Positions 23,162 to 33,503 are shown, counted from the stretch's first letter. The stretch: 64,000 nt of DNA from Nonomuraea muscovyensis (GCF_014207745.1 NZ_JACHJB010000002.1:868001-932000); one strand, 5' to 3'. Notes: generated by a model from the letters alone, not told the origin. Made by a program: numbers and translations.

Positions 23162-25936
23162 ATGGCCGAGGTCAGCATCGCCGTGCTCGGGCCGATGGCC
23201 GCGACGGTGGCCGGTCGGCCCGTGCCGCTGGGCGGCCCCCGTCAGCGGGCCGTGCTCGCCGTGCTGGTAGCCGCCCGCGGCAGCGCCGTCTCCGCGGACC
23301 GCATCCTGCACGACGTATGGGAACACGACACCAACGTCTCACTTGGGACATTGCACGCGTACGTCTCGACGCTCCGCCGGGCCCTGGAACCCCGACGGCC
23401 CGCCGGAGCGCCGGCCCAGGTCCTGATCACCGAGGGCAACGGCTACCGGCTGCGCGCCGACCGGGTGCGGGTGGACGCCGAGACCTTCACGGACCTGGCA
23501 AGGCAGGCCGAACAGGCTCTGCGCGAGCGCAGGCACGAAGTGGCGGCTCGCCTGCTGACCGAGGCCCTCGCCCTCTGGCGAGGGGAGGCGTACGCGGACT
23601 TCCCGGACGCGGGCTTCCCGTCGGCCGAGCGGGCCCGCATGGAGGCGCTGCGGCAGGCCGCCACCGAGAACCTGTACGAGGCCAGGCTCGCGCTCGGCGA
23701 CCACGCCGCCCTGGTGGGAGATCTGGACAAGCACACCCGCACCCACCCCTTCAGCGAGCGGGCCTGGGAACTGCTCGCCCTCGCCCTCTACCGCAGCGGT
23801 AGACAGGCCGACGCGTTGGCGGCGCTCCGCCAGGTGCGCGAAACCCTCGGCCGCGAGCTCGGCCTGGACCCAGGCCCGTCGCTGCGCCGGTTGGAAACCG
23901 CGATCCTCGCCCAGCACGAGCAGATCGCACCCCGCCCGGACACCCGGCCGCGCAGCGGCAACCTGCCCAACCCCCTGTCACGCTTCGTCGGCCGGCCCGG
24001 CGAGCCCGCACGGATCGACGCGCTGCTGGCCGAGCACCGCCTCGTCACGCTCACCGGCCCGGGCGGCGTCGGCAAGACCCGTCTGGCGCTGGAGAGCGCC
24101 CGTCGGCGAAACCACGCCGACGGTCCCTGGCTGATCGAGCTGGCCGAGCTCGAAGACCCCACGTTGCTGCCCGCCGCGCTGGCGGGCGTGCTCGGCGTCC
24201 TGGGTGCCGCCACCTGCGACCGGGTCGCCGACGTCCTCGGCGACCGTGACGTTCTGCTGGTTCTGGACAACGGAGAGCACCTGCTGGAGGCCGTCAGGGA
24301 GGCCGCGCGAACCCTGCTCGCCAGGACGCCGGGCGTGCGCGTCCTCGCCACCAGCCGCGAGCCGCTGGGCCTGCCCGGCGAGGTCGTGTACGAGGTCCGG
24401 CCGCTGCCCGCCGAGCAAGGACACGAGCTGTTCCTGGCCCGCGCCGCGACCAACGTCCCGGACTGGACTCCGGACGCTTCGCAGGACCGGCTGATCCGGC
24501 GCCTGTGCCACGACCTCGACGGCCTGCCGCTCGCGATCGAGCTCGCCGCCGCCCAGTGCCGCGTGCTCTCCCTCGAACAGATCGTCAGCGGGCTCGACGA
24601 CCGGTTCACCGTCCTTCACAACAGCGCCGACCCGGGTCGCCACCAGACACTCTGGCGGACCGTCTCCTGGAGCCACACCATGCTCACCCCGGCCGAGCGA
24701 GAGGTGTTCCACCGGCTCGGCGTGTTCGCCTCTTCCTTCGACCTGCAGGCCGCCGCCGCCGTGTGCGACAGGCCGGTCTACGCCGAGCTCAACGCTCTGG
24801 TGCGCAAATCGCTGGTGAGCGCGGAGGCGGGCACCGACCCGCGCCGCTACCGGCTGCTGGAGACCATCAAGCTGTTCGCGCGCGGCCATGCCGACGCCCG
24901 AGCCGGCGCGGCGCACCGCGCCTGGGTGCTCTCCGAGGCCGAGGCGGCCGCCCCGCACCTGCGCGGACACCGGGCCGGCAGCTACCTCGCACGGCTGCAC
25001 GCCCAGCAGCCCGAGCACCGGCTGGCCCTCTCCTCCGCGGCCCAGCAGGGCGACGGTGACTACATGCTCCGCCTCATCGGCCTGCTCCACTGGGTCTGGT
25101 ACCGGCACGGCGTCGTCGCCGAAGGGCTGAGCTGGATCGCCGCCGCTCTGGAGCTCGGCCACGACGCCGGAGCCGAACTCCTCGGACCGGTCCACCTGGC
25201 CAGATCCGGACTGTGCTACCTCGCAGGAGACTTCGGCGCCGCCACCGAGGCCGCGTGCCGGGCAGCCGAAGCGGGCGCGACCTCCGGCGACACGCACGTG
25301 GAGGTCCAGGCGCTCATCCACGGCGCCCTGTTCGACGCGCTCGGCGGTGCCCCGGACACCTTGGAGCGTTCCCGCACGGCACTCACCCGGGCCAGGAGCG
25401 CGGGCGCGCGGTGGCTGGAGGCCGAGGCGCTCATGGTCCTGGGCATGCTGCTGCGCGCGGAGGGCCGGGCCGGCACGGCACGGCAGCGGCTCACCGAAGC
25501 CGCCGCGGTCGCCCACGAGTGCGGTCACGGGTTCGTCCGCACCTCGGTGGACTGGATGATCATGAAGATCGACCTGGAGCTGGGCGCTCACCACCGCACC
25601 CTGAAACAGGGCGTCGCCATGCTGACCAGCCTGGACGACGAGGGCGACGTGACCTCTTGGCTCGTATGCGTCCACTTCCTGGCCGCCGCGTTCGCCCTGA
25701 CCGGCGATCCCACCACAGGAGCCCTGCTCCTGGGCGCCGCCACCGAACACGGCTCCCGGATCGGTTTCTCTCCCGAGGAGATGGACCCCGTGGACGCCCG
25801 CCGCCAGGCCGCCCAGGTCCGGGCCGCCCTGCCCGCCGATGCCTTCGACCACTGGTTCGAGCGCGGACGCTCCTTGTCCCGATCCGACGTCCGCGACGTG
25901 GCCACCACACGCCACCACGCGCCGCCACACGTCTGA
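23162..25936 (+). CDS. AfsR/SARP family regulator with NB-ARC and TPR regions
   Basis: A 924-residue regulator. Residues ~5-95 are an OmpR-type winged helix (SVAVLG-like start, RQRAVLAVLVAARGSAVSADRILHDVW), ~100-245 the bacterial transcriptional activation domain (BTAD; LALYRSGRQADALAALRQVRETLGRELGLDPG), ~275-560 an NB-ARC ATPase with GPGGVGKT (Walker A) and LLVLDNGEHLL (Walker B), and the rest is a helical repeat region. SARPs of this size activate secondary-metabolite or stress genes. The start at 23162 follows a GGGGTGGG site. It may control the FAD oxidase upstream. Confidence 0.9.
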   Translation: MAEVSIAVLGPMAATVAGRPVPLGGPRQRAVLAVLVAARGSAVSADRILHDVWEHDTNVSLGTLHAYVSTLRRALEPRRPAGAPAQVLITEGNGYRLRADRVRVDAETFTDLARQAEQALRERRHEVAARLLTEALALWRGEAYADFPDAGFPSAERARMEALRQAATENLYEARLALGDHAALVGDLDKHTRTHPFSERAWELLALALYRSGRQADALAALRQVRETLGRELGLDPGPSLRRLETAILAQHEQIAPRPDTRPRSGNLPNPLSRFVGRPGEPARIDALLAEHRLVTLTGPGGVGKTRLALESARRRNHADGPWLIELAELEDPTLLPAALAGVLGVLGAATCDRVADVLGDRDVLLVLDNGEHLLEAVREAARTLLARTPGVRVLATSREPLGLPGEVVYEVRPLPAEQGHELFLARAATNVPDWTPDASQDRLIRRLCHDLDGLPLAIELAAAQCRVLSLEQIVSGLDDRFTVLHNSADPGRHQTLWRTVSWSHTMLTPAEREVFHRLGVFASSFDLQAAAAVCDRPVYAELNALVRKSLVSAEAGTDPRRYRLLETIKLFARGHADARAGAAHRAWVLSEAEAAAPHLRGHRAGSYLARLHAQQPEHRLALSSAAQQGDGDYMLRLIGLLHWVWYRHGVVAEGLSWIAAALELGHDAGAELLGPVHLARSGLCYLAGDFGAATEAACRAAEAGATSGDTHVEVQALIHGALFDALGGAPDTLERSRTALTRARSAGARWLEAEALMVLGMLLRAEGRAGTARQRLTEAAAVAHECGHGFVRTSVDWMIMKIDLELGAHHRTLKQGVAMLTSLDDEGDVTSWLVCVHFLAAAFALTGDPTTGALLLGAATEHGSRIGFSPEEMDPVDARRQAAQVRAALPADAFDHWFERGRSLSRSDVRDVATTRHHAPPHV

Positions 25937-26134
25937 GACACGGCCATCCGGCCGAAGCCGAGGCAGCCGAAAGCAGATGGAGCCGAGACGGAGGTAAAGG
26001 AGCACCGAAAAACCGGTATGCATCACGGCAGCACCGCTATCCCGCAGTGACCACGGGAAGTGGTGAGGCGGAGAGAGGGCCCGGACAGCCTGTGCAGGGC
26101 TCGGGGCGGAGCACCGGGCGAAGGGAGTTCGCCC

Positions 26135-29100
26135 ATGACATCTCGACCGAGCCGCTATCTCGCGATGACGTACCACCGTGGCAGACGGTGGGCCGGCCGG
26201 CGGTGGCGTCACAACCTCGCCACGCACCGGGAGTCGCACATCCGCCTTCCGGCCCTCGGCAGGAACCGGCCGCACGGCCCTTTGTGGTCGAAACGGACAG
26301 CCGTTCGCGTCGCCGGAGCGATCCTCACGCTGTGGATCACATTCTCCCTGTTCATGGTACTGAGCAAGTTCACCCGCTTCTCGGACGTCGGCGCCCAGCT
26401 GGCCGCTCACACGAGCAGGGTCTGCGGAGACGGCTACAGCATCTACTGCACCGCCGTGATCGGCCTGGCCACCACCATCCTCTACGCTGCCCTGCTCTAC
26501 GCGGTCTTCCTCACGGTGTCGTACGAACGGGTCACCCGCGTCTACCGGCAGCGCGCCCGCGCGGACCCTCGACTGCTGGTCCCGACGGTCGGCAGCATCC
26601 TCGGCGACGTGGTGGGCCGCGACCAACTGTGCGACGTGCTGATCGCCAACCTGCGTACCCGCAGGATCCGGCGCCCCCAGATCCTGATCGGCCCCATCGG
26701 CTCCGGCAAGACGGCCGTACTCGTCAAGATCGTGGAAATCCTGGCCGAGCGCGGCATGATCCCCGTCGTCCTGCGCCTGCGCGACGCCGCCCCCGGCGTC
26801 AGCATCCAGACGATGGCACGCAGACGCTTCGAGGAACTGGTGGACAACGACATCAAGTCCGCCGGTGAGGCGGACCGGGTGTGGCGGCAGCTGCGCGCCG
26901 AGAACCGGATCGTCGTGCTGGGCGACGGGCTGGAGGAGGCGCTGACCAGCGGCCGCACGCGGGAGCAGGAGACCCTGCTCGACCGCGACTCCATGCTACG
27001 GCGGGCGATCCGCCGCGTCATCGACGAGGACCTCCCCCTGCTGATCACCTCCCGCCCGCACGACCCGCTACGCGGCATGGAGGCGACCATCGTCGAACTG
27101 GAGCCGCTGGGCGAGGGCCCGGCTCTGGAGTACCTGTGCTCCCCCGAGCCCGGTCGCGGCGACGGCCGGCTTCCGGCCCAGGACGTGCAACGGCTGTACC
27201 AGCTCGTGCAGTTCGCCGACGTGGTGGAAGCACCCCTGTACCTGCAGGTCATCGAGCGGCTCACCAGGGTGAACCGCCTCTGGCAGGCGTTCCCCGAGGA
27301 ACTGCTCATCAGGCGCGGCTGGAGAGGGATGGACTCCGCGGGCGTGGACCGCGCCGAACTGCGCCGCCGCCTGATGGAGGGCTGGCGCGAAGCCCTGGTC
27401 CTGGGATACGACCACGAGGACTACGCGCTGGACGAGCGGTGCCGCGCGGCGACGATCGACGTCCTGTCCGCGCTGGCCTGCATCGGGCTGAAGCAGAACC
27501 GGCTGGAGGTCAGGTTCGGCGACCTCGCCGGCGCGACCTCGCCGTACCCGTTCGACTCGGCGGGCTCGAAGACGCCGCAGCCGGGCGTGCCCCCGCACCA
27601 GACGCTGTGGCAGGAACTGTGCCTGCGGCTCGACCAGGCCGGGCACTCCGAGCTGCACGAGAACCTGGGCATGGCCGCCACCCTGGGAGCGGAGCTCGGA
27701 GTCGTGGAGGCCCACGAGGACCGGGTGCGTTTCAGGCACAGCCTCATCCAGGCCTACCTCGGATCACGTTTCCTCGACGCCGCGCTCAAGGACGAGGAGT
27801 ACCGGCAGGAGGCGTACTACGACCCGGGCAGGGAGTTCCTGATGGCCCTCGTCTTCCACTCGCGCGCCGTGCGCGCCGCCACGGGCGCCGGCACGGCGCA
27901 CGAGAGATTCGCCCGAGAGACGGTGGAACTGCTCATGCGGAAGGCGGACCTGGACAACGCCCGGAGCCTGGCGAACATCCTCGACATCTTCAGCGCCGCG
28001 CTGGAGATCGACAGCGGCACGCGATCACCCGACCCGGCGGCGCTCATGCGGCGGTTCGCCGGGCACTGGCGCCCGCTGAAGAAGGACGCCGGCCAGTTCG
28101 ACCGGGCCGTGACCGAGGCGAAGTCCCGCTTCGTCAGGGCCGCGCGGACCGCGACGCGCATCGCGGTCAGCCGCCGTCCGGGCGCGAAGGGGGCCTCCGC
28201 ACCTCAAGAGGTGTTCTGGTGGCTGTACGACAGCATGCGGCGGGAACGCGACCACGCGATCACGCAGACGGCGGCCCAGCTCATCGGTACGGGCGGCGGG
28301 GAAGCCTTCGCCGTGCTGGACAAGGAGTTCGCCCACGTGCTCGACGGGATCGGCGCCCTGGCCGAACCCGACGAGCAGAGCAGGCGGGAACGAGCGATGT
28401 GCGCCTGGCTCGCCCCCATGCTGTACCGCTCGTCGCGACCGTCGGACGACAGCACCTACGACGGCGACGAGGATGGTCATGGGGACGAAACGATCAACCG
28501 GGCCGAAGCCAACCTCGACCGGTGGATCCAGGTGATCGAGAACCTCGACGACGGCCGGCCGCTGATCTCCCTGGAAATCGCCCTGGCCCAGGGCTTCAAG
28601 TACGCGGCCAACCAACGGGACCCCTACTCGGCCGCGCGTTACGGGCGCGACCGGCTGATTGAGAAGACGGAGTGGACGCTGAAGCACTCACGCTACTGGT
28701 TCACCCACCTGACGCTCATCCAGGCGCTCACGCTGTGCTCGCTCCCGAACGATCCCGAGGAACCACTCGAATACCGAGGACGCGGCTCGGATCCGCAGGA
28801 ACTCGTGCGGTACTGGGTCGAAATCGCCGCCAGCCACCGCGCGGACCAGCCACGCCAGGGGCCGAGTGGCGTCCATCCCTTCGTCAAGGAGGCCGCGGAC
28901 CTGTGCGTGCTCGCGCTGTCCACCCGCCGGCCCGCCGAGTACTGCTGGATCGACGAGAGCGGCGTCGCCGCGCAGGTCGGCTCATACAGCAGGTCACGCG
29001 CCAGCCAGTACGGGCAGGACCGGTGGATCATGGAGTCGGTCGGGTGGAGCACCCTGCACCCGCGCGCCCAGCGACTGGTAGCGGACGTCCTGCTCCTGCT

Positions 29101-29497
29101 CAACCTGGCTGAGCGCGGCAACCAGCAGTCGCAGATCGAGGAGCGCCTGGCCCGCTCCGACCGTTCCGACCTGCCGCCGTGCATCACCACGGACCGCGAG
29201 CCGCTCGACCTGGACCGCACCATCGGTGCTGCCGAGACCGCCCATCCCGGCTCCAACTGCCTCGACGGCTGCCCGTTCCGGCTCTGTCCGTACCCGCCGC
29301 AGGGCGACATCCTGCGGCACGCCGAGTTCAACGAGAGCTTCTGCACCCAGCAGGCCACCCTGGCCGGAAGGCCCGCACCCTGGCAGGAGCTCCACCACCG
29401 GGAGCTGCGCGTCTTCTGGAACCGCATGGCGCACCGCGCCCGCCCGAAGTCGCCCGACCGCGGCGACGCCTGGCCCGCTTCCCGCCTCCCCCGCTGA
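26135..29497 (+). CDS. Membrane-anchored STAND/NACHT-type NTPase
   Basis: A 1120-residue protein. Two transmembrane segments near the N-terminus (residues ~57-76 and ~106-128) are separated by a short loop. A P-loop domain follows: Walker A GPIGSGKT (186-193), Walker B RIVVLGDGLEE (~258-268) and sensor LLITSRPHDP (~303-311). The remaining 800 residues are helical and without a family I can name. Near the C-terminus is a cysteine cluster C-x3-C-x4-C-x18-C (1042, 1046, 1051, 1070) that could bind metal. The start at 26135 follows AAGGGAG. STAND NTPases act as ligand-gated switches in signalling or defence; here the role is unknown. It stands alone between AfsR-type genes. Confidence 0.75.
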   Translation: MTSRPSRYLAMTYHRGRRWAGRRWRHNLATHRESHIRLPALGRNRPHGPLWSKRTAVRVAGAILTLWITFSLFMVLSKFTRFSDVGAQLAAHTSRVCGDGYSIYCTAVIGLATTILYAALLYAVFLTVSYERVTRVYRQRARADPRLLVPTVGSILGDVVGRDQLCDVLIANLRTRRIRRPQILIGPIGSGKTAVLVKIVEILAERGMIPVVLRLRDAAPGVSIQTMARRRFEELVDNDIKSAGEADRVWRQLRAENRIVVLGDGLEEALTSGRTREQETLLDRDSMLRRAIRRVIDEDLPLLITSRPHDPLRGMEATIVELEPLGEGPALEYLCSPEPGRGDGRLPAQDVQRLYQLVQFADVVEAPLYLQVIERLTRVNRLWQAFPEELLIRRGWRGMDSAGVDRAELRRRLMEGWREALVLGYDHEDYALDERCRAATIDVLSALACIGLKQNRLEVRFGDLAGATSPYPFDSAGSKTPQPGVPPHQTLWQELCLRLDQAGHSELHENLGMAATLGAELGVVEAHEDRVRFRHSLIQAYLGSRFLDAALKDEEYRQEAYYDPGREFLMALVFHSRAVRAATGAGTAHERFARETVELLMRKADLDNARSLANILDIFSAALEIDSGTRSPDPAALMRRFAGHWRPLKKDAGQFDRAVTEAKSRFVRAARTATRIAVSRRPGAKGASAPQEVFWWLYDSMRRERDHAITQTAAQLIGTGGGEAFAVLDKEFAHVLDGIGALAEPDEQSRRERAMCAWLAPMLYRSSRPSDDSTYDGDEDGHGDETINRAEANLDRWIQVIENLDDGRPLISLEIALAQGFKYAANQRDPYSAARYGRDRLIEKTEWTLKHSRYWFTHLTLIQALTLCSLPNDPEEPLEYRGRGSDPQELVRYWVEIAASHRADQPRQGPSGVHPFVKEAADLCVLALSTRRPAEYCWIDESGVAAQVGSYSRSRASQYGQDRWIMESVGWSTLHPRAQRLVADVLLLLNLAERGNQQSQIEERLARSDRSDLPPCITTDREPLDLDRTIGAAETAHPGSNCLDGCPFRLCPYPPQGDILRHAEFNESFCTQQATLAGRPAPWQELHHRELRVFWNRMAHRARPKSPDRGDAWPASRLPR

Positions 29498-30088
29498 GCC
29501 CCCCGCGAACATGAGCCGGAAGCCGCCCGCCGTGAACGCGGTCACCGTCAGCCCCACGTCGGCCACCACGATCGCCACGCCGGCCAGCGCCCACCCCCGC
29601 CTGCCCGACGCGGCGAAGCGGCGCGCGAACACCAGGCACGCCGCGATCACGGTCGGTGTCGCCACCGCCGTAGCGAACGCGTGCAGCATCCCGTGCCAGG
29701 TCAGATCGGTCGCCTGGCCCTCCGGCGTCCCAGGAGGGAAGCCATCGGTCGGGTCGGCGACGAAGACGCCGCCCCACACCAGTGCCGCCCCGTACAGGCC
29801 CAGCAGGATGGGACCCCACGCGCGCCCATGACCCGACGTCAGCACTCGGCGCAGCCCTGCCGCGGACGCCAGCACCAGCAGTCCGGTGAACACGAACGTG
29901 GCGATCTGGATCCAGCCCAGATCCCCCAGACTGAGCAGGCTCAGCGGGTGCCGCCGAGGATCGATGCCGTCTCGGGTCGCGAACTGCACCACCACCGAGA
30001 CGACGAACAACGGTCCGGCGAGGACCCCGCACGCCAGCAGGGCCGTGGCCCCGGCCGCAGCGGGCGCCTTCGCGCTCGTGGCCGTCAC
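28994..30088 (-). CDS. DUF998 membrane protein with foreign C-terminal extension
   Basis: Residues 1-195 are a DUF998 domain with about six membrane spans and the hallmark LSLLSLGDLGWIQIATF. After GFRLMFA near 29506 the family sequence stops and the frame continues for 170 residues antisense to the NTPase gene, ending at 28994. The last DUF998 helix is therefore lost. A rearrangement probably joined the two loci tail to tail. Whether the extended product is stable is unknown. A related gene is at 2505-3191. Confidence 0.68.
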   Translation of the reverse strand: MTATSAKAPAAAGATALLACGVLAGPLFVVSVVVQFATRDGIDPRRHPLSLLSLGDLGWIQIATFVFTGLLVLASAAGLRRVLTSGHGRAWGPILLGLYGAALVWGGVFVADPTDGFPPGTPEGQATDLTWHGMLHAFATAVATPTVIAACLVFARRFAASGRRGWALAGVAIVVADVGLTVTAFTAGGFRLMFAGGSAGEAGSGPGVAAVGRLRAGAVRHAVPEDAQLPVVELLPGCGPSGQGGLLGAEALVELGVPQDVALRRVRTEPERAAVEAVGAGMGGLGSTDGAVQVERLAVRGDARRQVGTVGAGQALLDLRLLVAALSQVEQEQDVRYQSLGARVQGAPPDRLHDPPVLPVLAGA

Positions 30089-30301
30089 GACGTCGCCCCC
30101 TGCCCGTGGCCGGCGACCCGTCCCGGCCCGCCGTCGGAACAGGGTAAGGGCCAGGCACCAGGCGATCCCGTGGCACAGCCTGTCGGCAGGCGCCGACCTG
30201 TCACGATCTCACGCATCAAGCCTCCTTGTGAGGTGTCGATCACCCGCAGCTTCGCGCGGGCGCCTGACGGTCCCAGCACGGGAAGCTGACAGCTCAGCAC
30301 C

Positions 30302-32975
30302 GTGGGCCACAATCTCGAGGTGAGGTTCGGCATTCTCGGTCCCGTGCAGGCCTGGGCCGACGGCGAGCGCGTCGTGGCCGTCGGCGGGCCAGGCGTGCGG
30401 GCGCTGGCCGCCCTGCTCCTCCTCGACGCCGGCACCGTGGTGCCCGCCGGACATCTCATCGACGGCCTGTACGGCACGGAAGTGCCCGTCGGAGCCGCCA
30501 ACGCCCTGCAGTCGCGCGTGGCCAGGCTGCGTTCCCTGCTCGGCCCCGGTCTGGTGATCTCTCACCCGGGCGGGTACCGCATGGCCGCCGCGCCCGAGCA
30601 GGTCGACGCCCACCGCTTCCAGTGCCTCGCCAGGCTGGGGCACCGTCTGCTGCGTGAAGGACAGCACATGCGGGCGGCGGCCACTCTGGACGAGGCGTTG
30701 GTGTTGTGGCGGGGCCCCGCGCTGGCGGACGTGGGCGGCGCGCCGTTCGCTTACGCACAGTCGGCGCGGCTGGAGGAGACGCGCCTCGGCGCGGTCGAGG
30801 ACCCTTCATCCGCTGCGCGAGTGGCTGCGCGTCCACCTCATGCGCGCGCTGTCGGCAGCGGGCCGCCAGGCGGAGGCATTGGCCGCGTTCGAGGAGGCAC
30901 GCAGGACGCTGGCGACGAGCTCGGCGCCGATCCCTCTCCCGAACTGGCAGCCGTGCACACATCTCTGCTGCTCGGAAGCAGCCGCCGCGGGCAGGGTCCG
31001 ACGCATGCCGAGGCGGCCGCGGCCACGCAGGGCCCCAAGCGCTCGCGAATCGGCCTGCTGCCGCGGGCCAGGCCGGTGCCGGACATGATGCCCGGCGACA
31101 CCTCCGACTTCACCGGTCGCCTCGACGAGGTGACACGGATCGGCCGTGCTCTGGCAGGCGACGGCAGGGCAGGCTCGGCCGTGCCCGTGGTCGCCGTCGT
31201 CGGCAGAGCGGGGATCGGCAAGACGGCTCTGGCCGTCCATGTCGCCCACGGCATCGGCGGCTCCTTCCCCGACGGGCGGCTCTTCGCCGACCTGCACGCC
31301 GGCGCCGACCGCCGCCCCTCCCCCGCCCAGGTGCTCGAACGCTTCCTGCGCGCCCTCGGCCTGCCGGGTCCCGCCATCCCCGACGGCCTGGGCGAGCGCG
31401 CCGAGGTCTATCGCACCCTGCTGGCGGGCCGCAGGATGCTGGTGGTGCTCGACGAGGTCCACGCCGAGAGCCAGGTACGGCCGCTGCTTCCCGGCGAGCC
31501 GGGCTGGCTCCAGCACGGCGACGCGGGTGTGCGTGCCCCGCTCTCCCTCAGCCCCGCGGGTCTCGGTGAGGACGCCAAGCGGCTGCTCCGCGCGCTGGCG
31601 GTTCTCGACTCCCCCGACTGCCCCACGTGGGTCGGCGCTGCGCTGCTCGATGTGCGCGAGCCCGTGGCCCAGGACCTGTTCGACGAGCTCGCCGACGCCC
31701 AGCTGGTCGAAGTGACGGGCCTCGGGCCCTTCGCCCGCTACCGCCTGCACGACCTCGTCAGGCTCTTCGCCCGCTACCGCCTGCACGACCTCGTCAGGCT
31801 CTTCGCCCGCTACCGCCTGCACGACCTCGTCAGGCTCTTCGCCCGCGAGCTGCCCGCCCCCCAGGACCAGGTCACGGCGCTGTCCCGCATGGTCGCCTCG
31901 CTGCTGTACCTGGTGGAACAGGCCGCCTACCGGGAGTTCGGCGGCGGCCAGCCGCACCTGCGCGGGGACACGCCCAGCAGGCCGCTGCCCGGCCCACTGA
32001 CCGAGCAACTGCTGGCCGACCCTCTGGCCTGGTTCGACAGCGAGCGCGCCGCCGTCCGCTCCGCCGTACGGCAGACCGGCGAGGCCGGCCTCACCAGCCT
32101 CTGCTGGGACCTGGCGCGCAAGGCTGCCAGCTTCTACAAGCTGCGCGCCTACAGAGACGACTGGAGGGAGACCCACGAGACGGCGCCGGCGGTCGCGCGA
32201 CGGGCCGGAGACAAGCGAGGCGTCGCGGCCATCCACGTCTCGACGGCCGAGCTCCTGCTCGGCACCGACTCCAACGGCGAGGTGCGCCGCGAGCTGGATG
32301 CGGCGTGCGCGCTGTTCGAGGAGATCGGCCATGAGTACGGCCTGGCCCTGGCCGTGCGCGATCTGGCGCTGCTGGACAGGCTCGAGGGCCGCCACGCGGA
32401 TGCGGCCGCGTGCGGCGAGCGGGCACTGGAGCTCCTCCGACGCACCGGCACCCCCGTGGACGTCGCGTACGTGCTCATGGGGTTGGCCCACCTGAAGCTG
32501 GAATGCGGCCAGGTCGACGCCGCCGCCACGCTGCTGGAGGAGTCGCTCGCGCTGAGCGTCGGACACGGCGCCAGGCGCCTGCGCGCGTAGATCCTCTACC
32601 GCAAGGGCAGGGCACTCGGCGGAAGGCTGCGGGCATCGACGCGCGCAGGGACGCATCCTGCTCGCCCTGGCCGGGCTCGCCCTCGCCGCAGCCGACCACC
32701 GAGTCGCCGCGAGCTACGCCGAGCAGGCGCTTGACCTGCTGGAGAAGATGCGCGCGCCCATGGAGGAGATCCACGCCCTCCGCCTCCTGTGCGATTCCCG
32801 CCGTGCCGCGGGGCAGGACATCGCGGCCGTCCGCGCGCTTGGCCGGGCCATGACGCTCACCGCCTCCCTGGATGACCCCATGGCGGCCGCGACCAGGAAA
32901 GCGCTGGCCGTACGGCTGGCCGACCTCGGCGCTTCCCCGCGGCCCCAGCACATCGGAGACCACGACGGCCGTTGA
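30302..32975 (+). pseudogene. Second AfsR/SARP regulator, decayed
   Basis: The frame opens at 30302 (or GTG 30320) with a winged helix (VRFGILGPVQAW) and BTAD. Near 30800 the proper BTAD sequence (HPLREWLRVHLMRALSAAGRQ) moves into another frame, returning near 30915 at ELGADPSPELAAVH, so ~38 residues are garbled. The NB-ARC Walker A GRAGIGKT is present, but the segment between RPLLPGEPG and LSLSPAGL has lost much of the ATPase domain. Next come 3.25 copies of a 36-bp repeat. A TAG at 32588 ends the frame; TPR-like sequence (SYAEQALDLLEKM, EEIHALRLLCDSRRAAG) continues out of frame to ~32975. It is probably non-functional, although the first 762 residues remain translatable. Confidence 0.8.
31730..31846 (+). 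repeat. 36-bp tandem repeat inside the decayed AfsR gene
   Basis: Three identical 36-bp units (31730-31765, 31766-31801, 31802-31837) and the first 9 bp of a fourth. Each encodes FARYRLHDLVRL, in frame. The parent motif RYRLHDLVRLFA is the normal winged-helix segment after NB-ARC in AfsR proteins, so two extra copies arose by slippage. Confidence 0.95.
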
Positions 32976-33361
32976 GCGGCCCGCTCGTGCGACCCGGGCT
33001 TGTCGGGGTGACGGTCTTCGGCCAGGGCGAGCGCGAGATCGAGGATGAGGGAGCGTTCGGTGTGCTCACCGGCCGCGATGCCCTCCAGGACCTTGACGCC
33101 GACGCCTCGCTGGGACAGGTCGTTGAGGACGATCAGTCCTTCCAGAAGGTTGCGGCCGAGCCGGTCGACCTCCTGGAAGGTCAGCAGGTCGCCGTCGCGG
33201 ATGTTGGACAGCGCGTTCAGCAGCGCGGGCCGGTCGTCGGTGGCGAGCTTGCCGCTGATCTTCTCCTCGAAGACCTTCCAGCAGATGGGGTCGAGGGCGT
33301 CGTGCTGCCGTTGGGTGTTCTGCTTGTCGGTGCTGACACGGACCAGGCCGATGAGCGCCAT
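32972..33361 (-). pseudogene. Serine recombinase (resolvase), truncated
   Basis: From ATG 33361: ALIGLVRVSTDKQNTQRQHDAL, VDRLGRNLLEGL and LDLALALAEDR make up a resolvase/invertase catalytic domain with Ser10 in the VSTDKQ motif. The homology ends at AEDR, where the helix E region and C-terminal HTH should follow; the frame then runs antisense into the AfsR remnant. Without the DNA-binding domain it should not resolve cointegrates. It is flanked upstream by a res-like repeat region. Confidence 0.8.
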
Positions 33362-33377
33362 CGAGGAGCGCCATCCG

Positions 33378-33501
33378 TTCATCAAACGGGCCGCGAGAGG
33401 TAGCTGACCACTAGCCAAAATGAACGGCAAGATGAACGCTTTTGACGAGGCGTGGGGCCTCGTCCGGACGTGCTCCGGCCGGTGTTCATCAGACGGGTCG
33501 C
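33378..33501. repeat. res-like repeat region upstream of the resolvase
   Basis: Two direct copies of GTTCATC-AACGGG-type sequence: 33378-33395 and 33484-33501, identical at 16 of 18 bases. Inverted half-sites ATGAACG occur at 33420 and 33431, and GATGAACG at 34648, on the far side of the IS630 insertion. The pattern fits resolvase-binding subsites. The IS630 element sits between one GTTCATC and its GATGAAC partner. Confidence 0.5.
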
Positions 33502-33503
33502 TA

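Noticed and set aside
23978..26626. 882-codon minus-strand open frame
   Set aside because: Its composition is that of an antisense shadow of the AfsR gene; no domain is recognisable.
31730..31846. Tandem repeat considered as a CRISPR-like or minisatellite array
   Set aside because: Units are contiguous without spacers, in frame, and copy a normal AfsR segment; simple slippage explains it.
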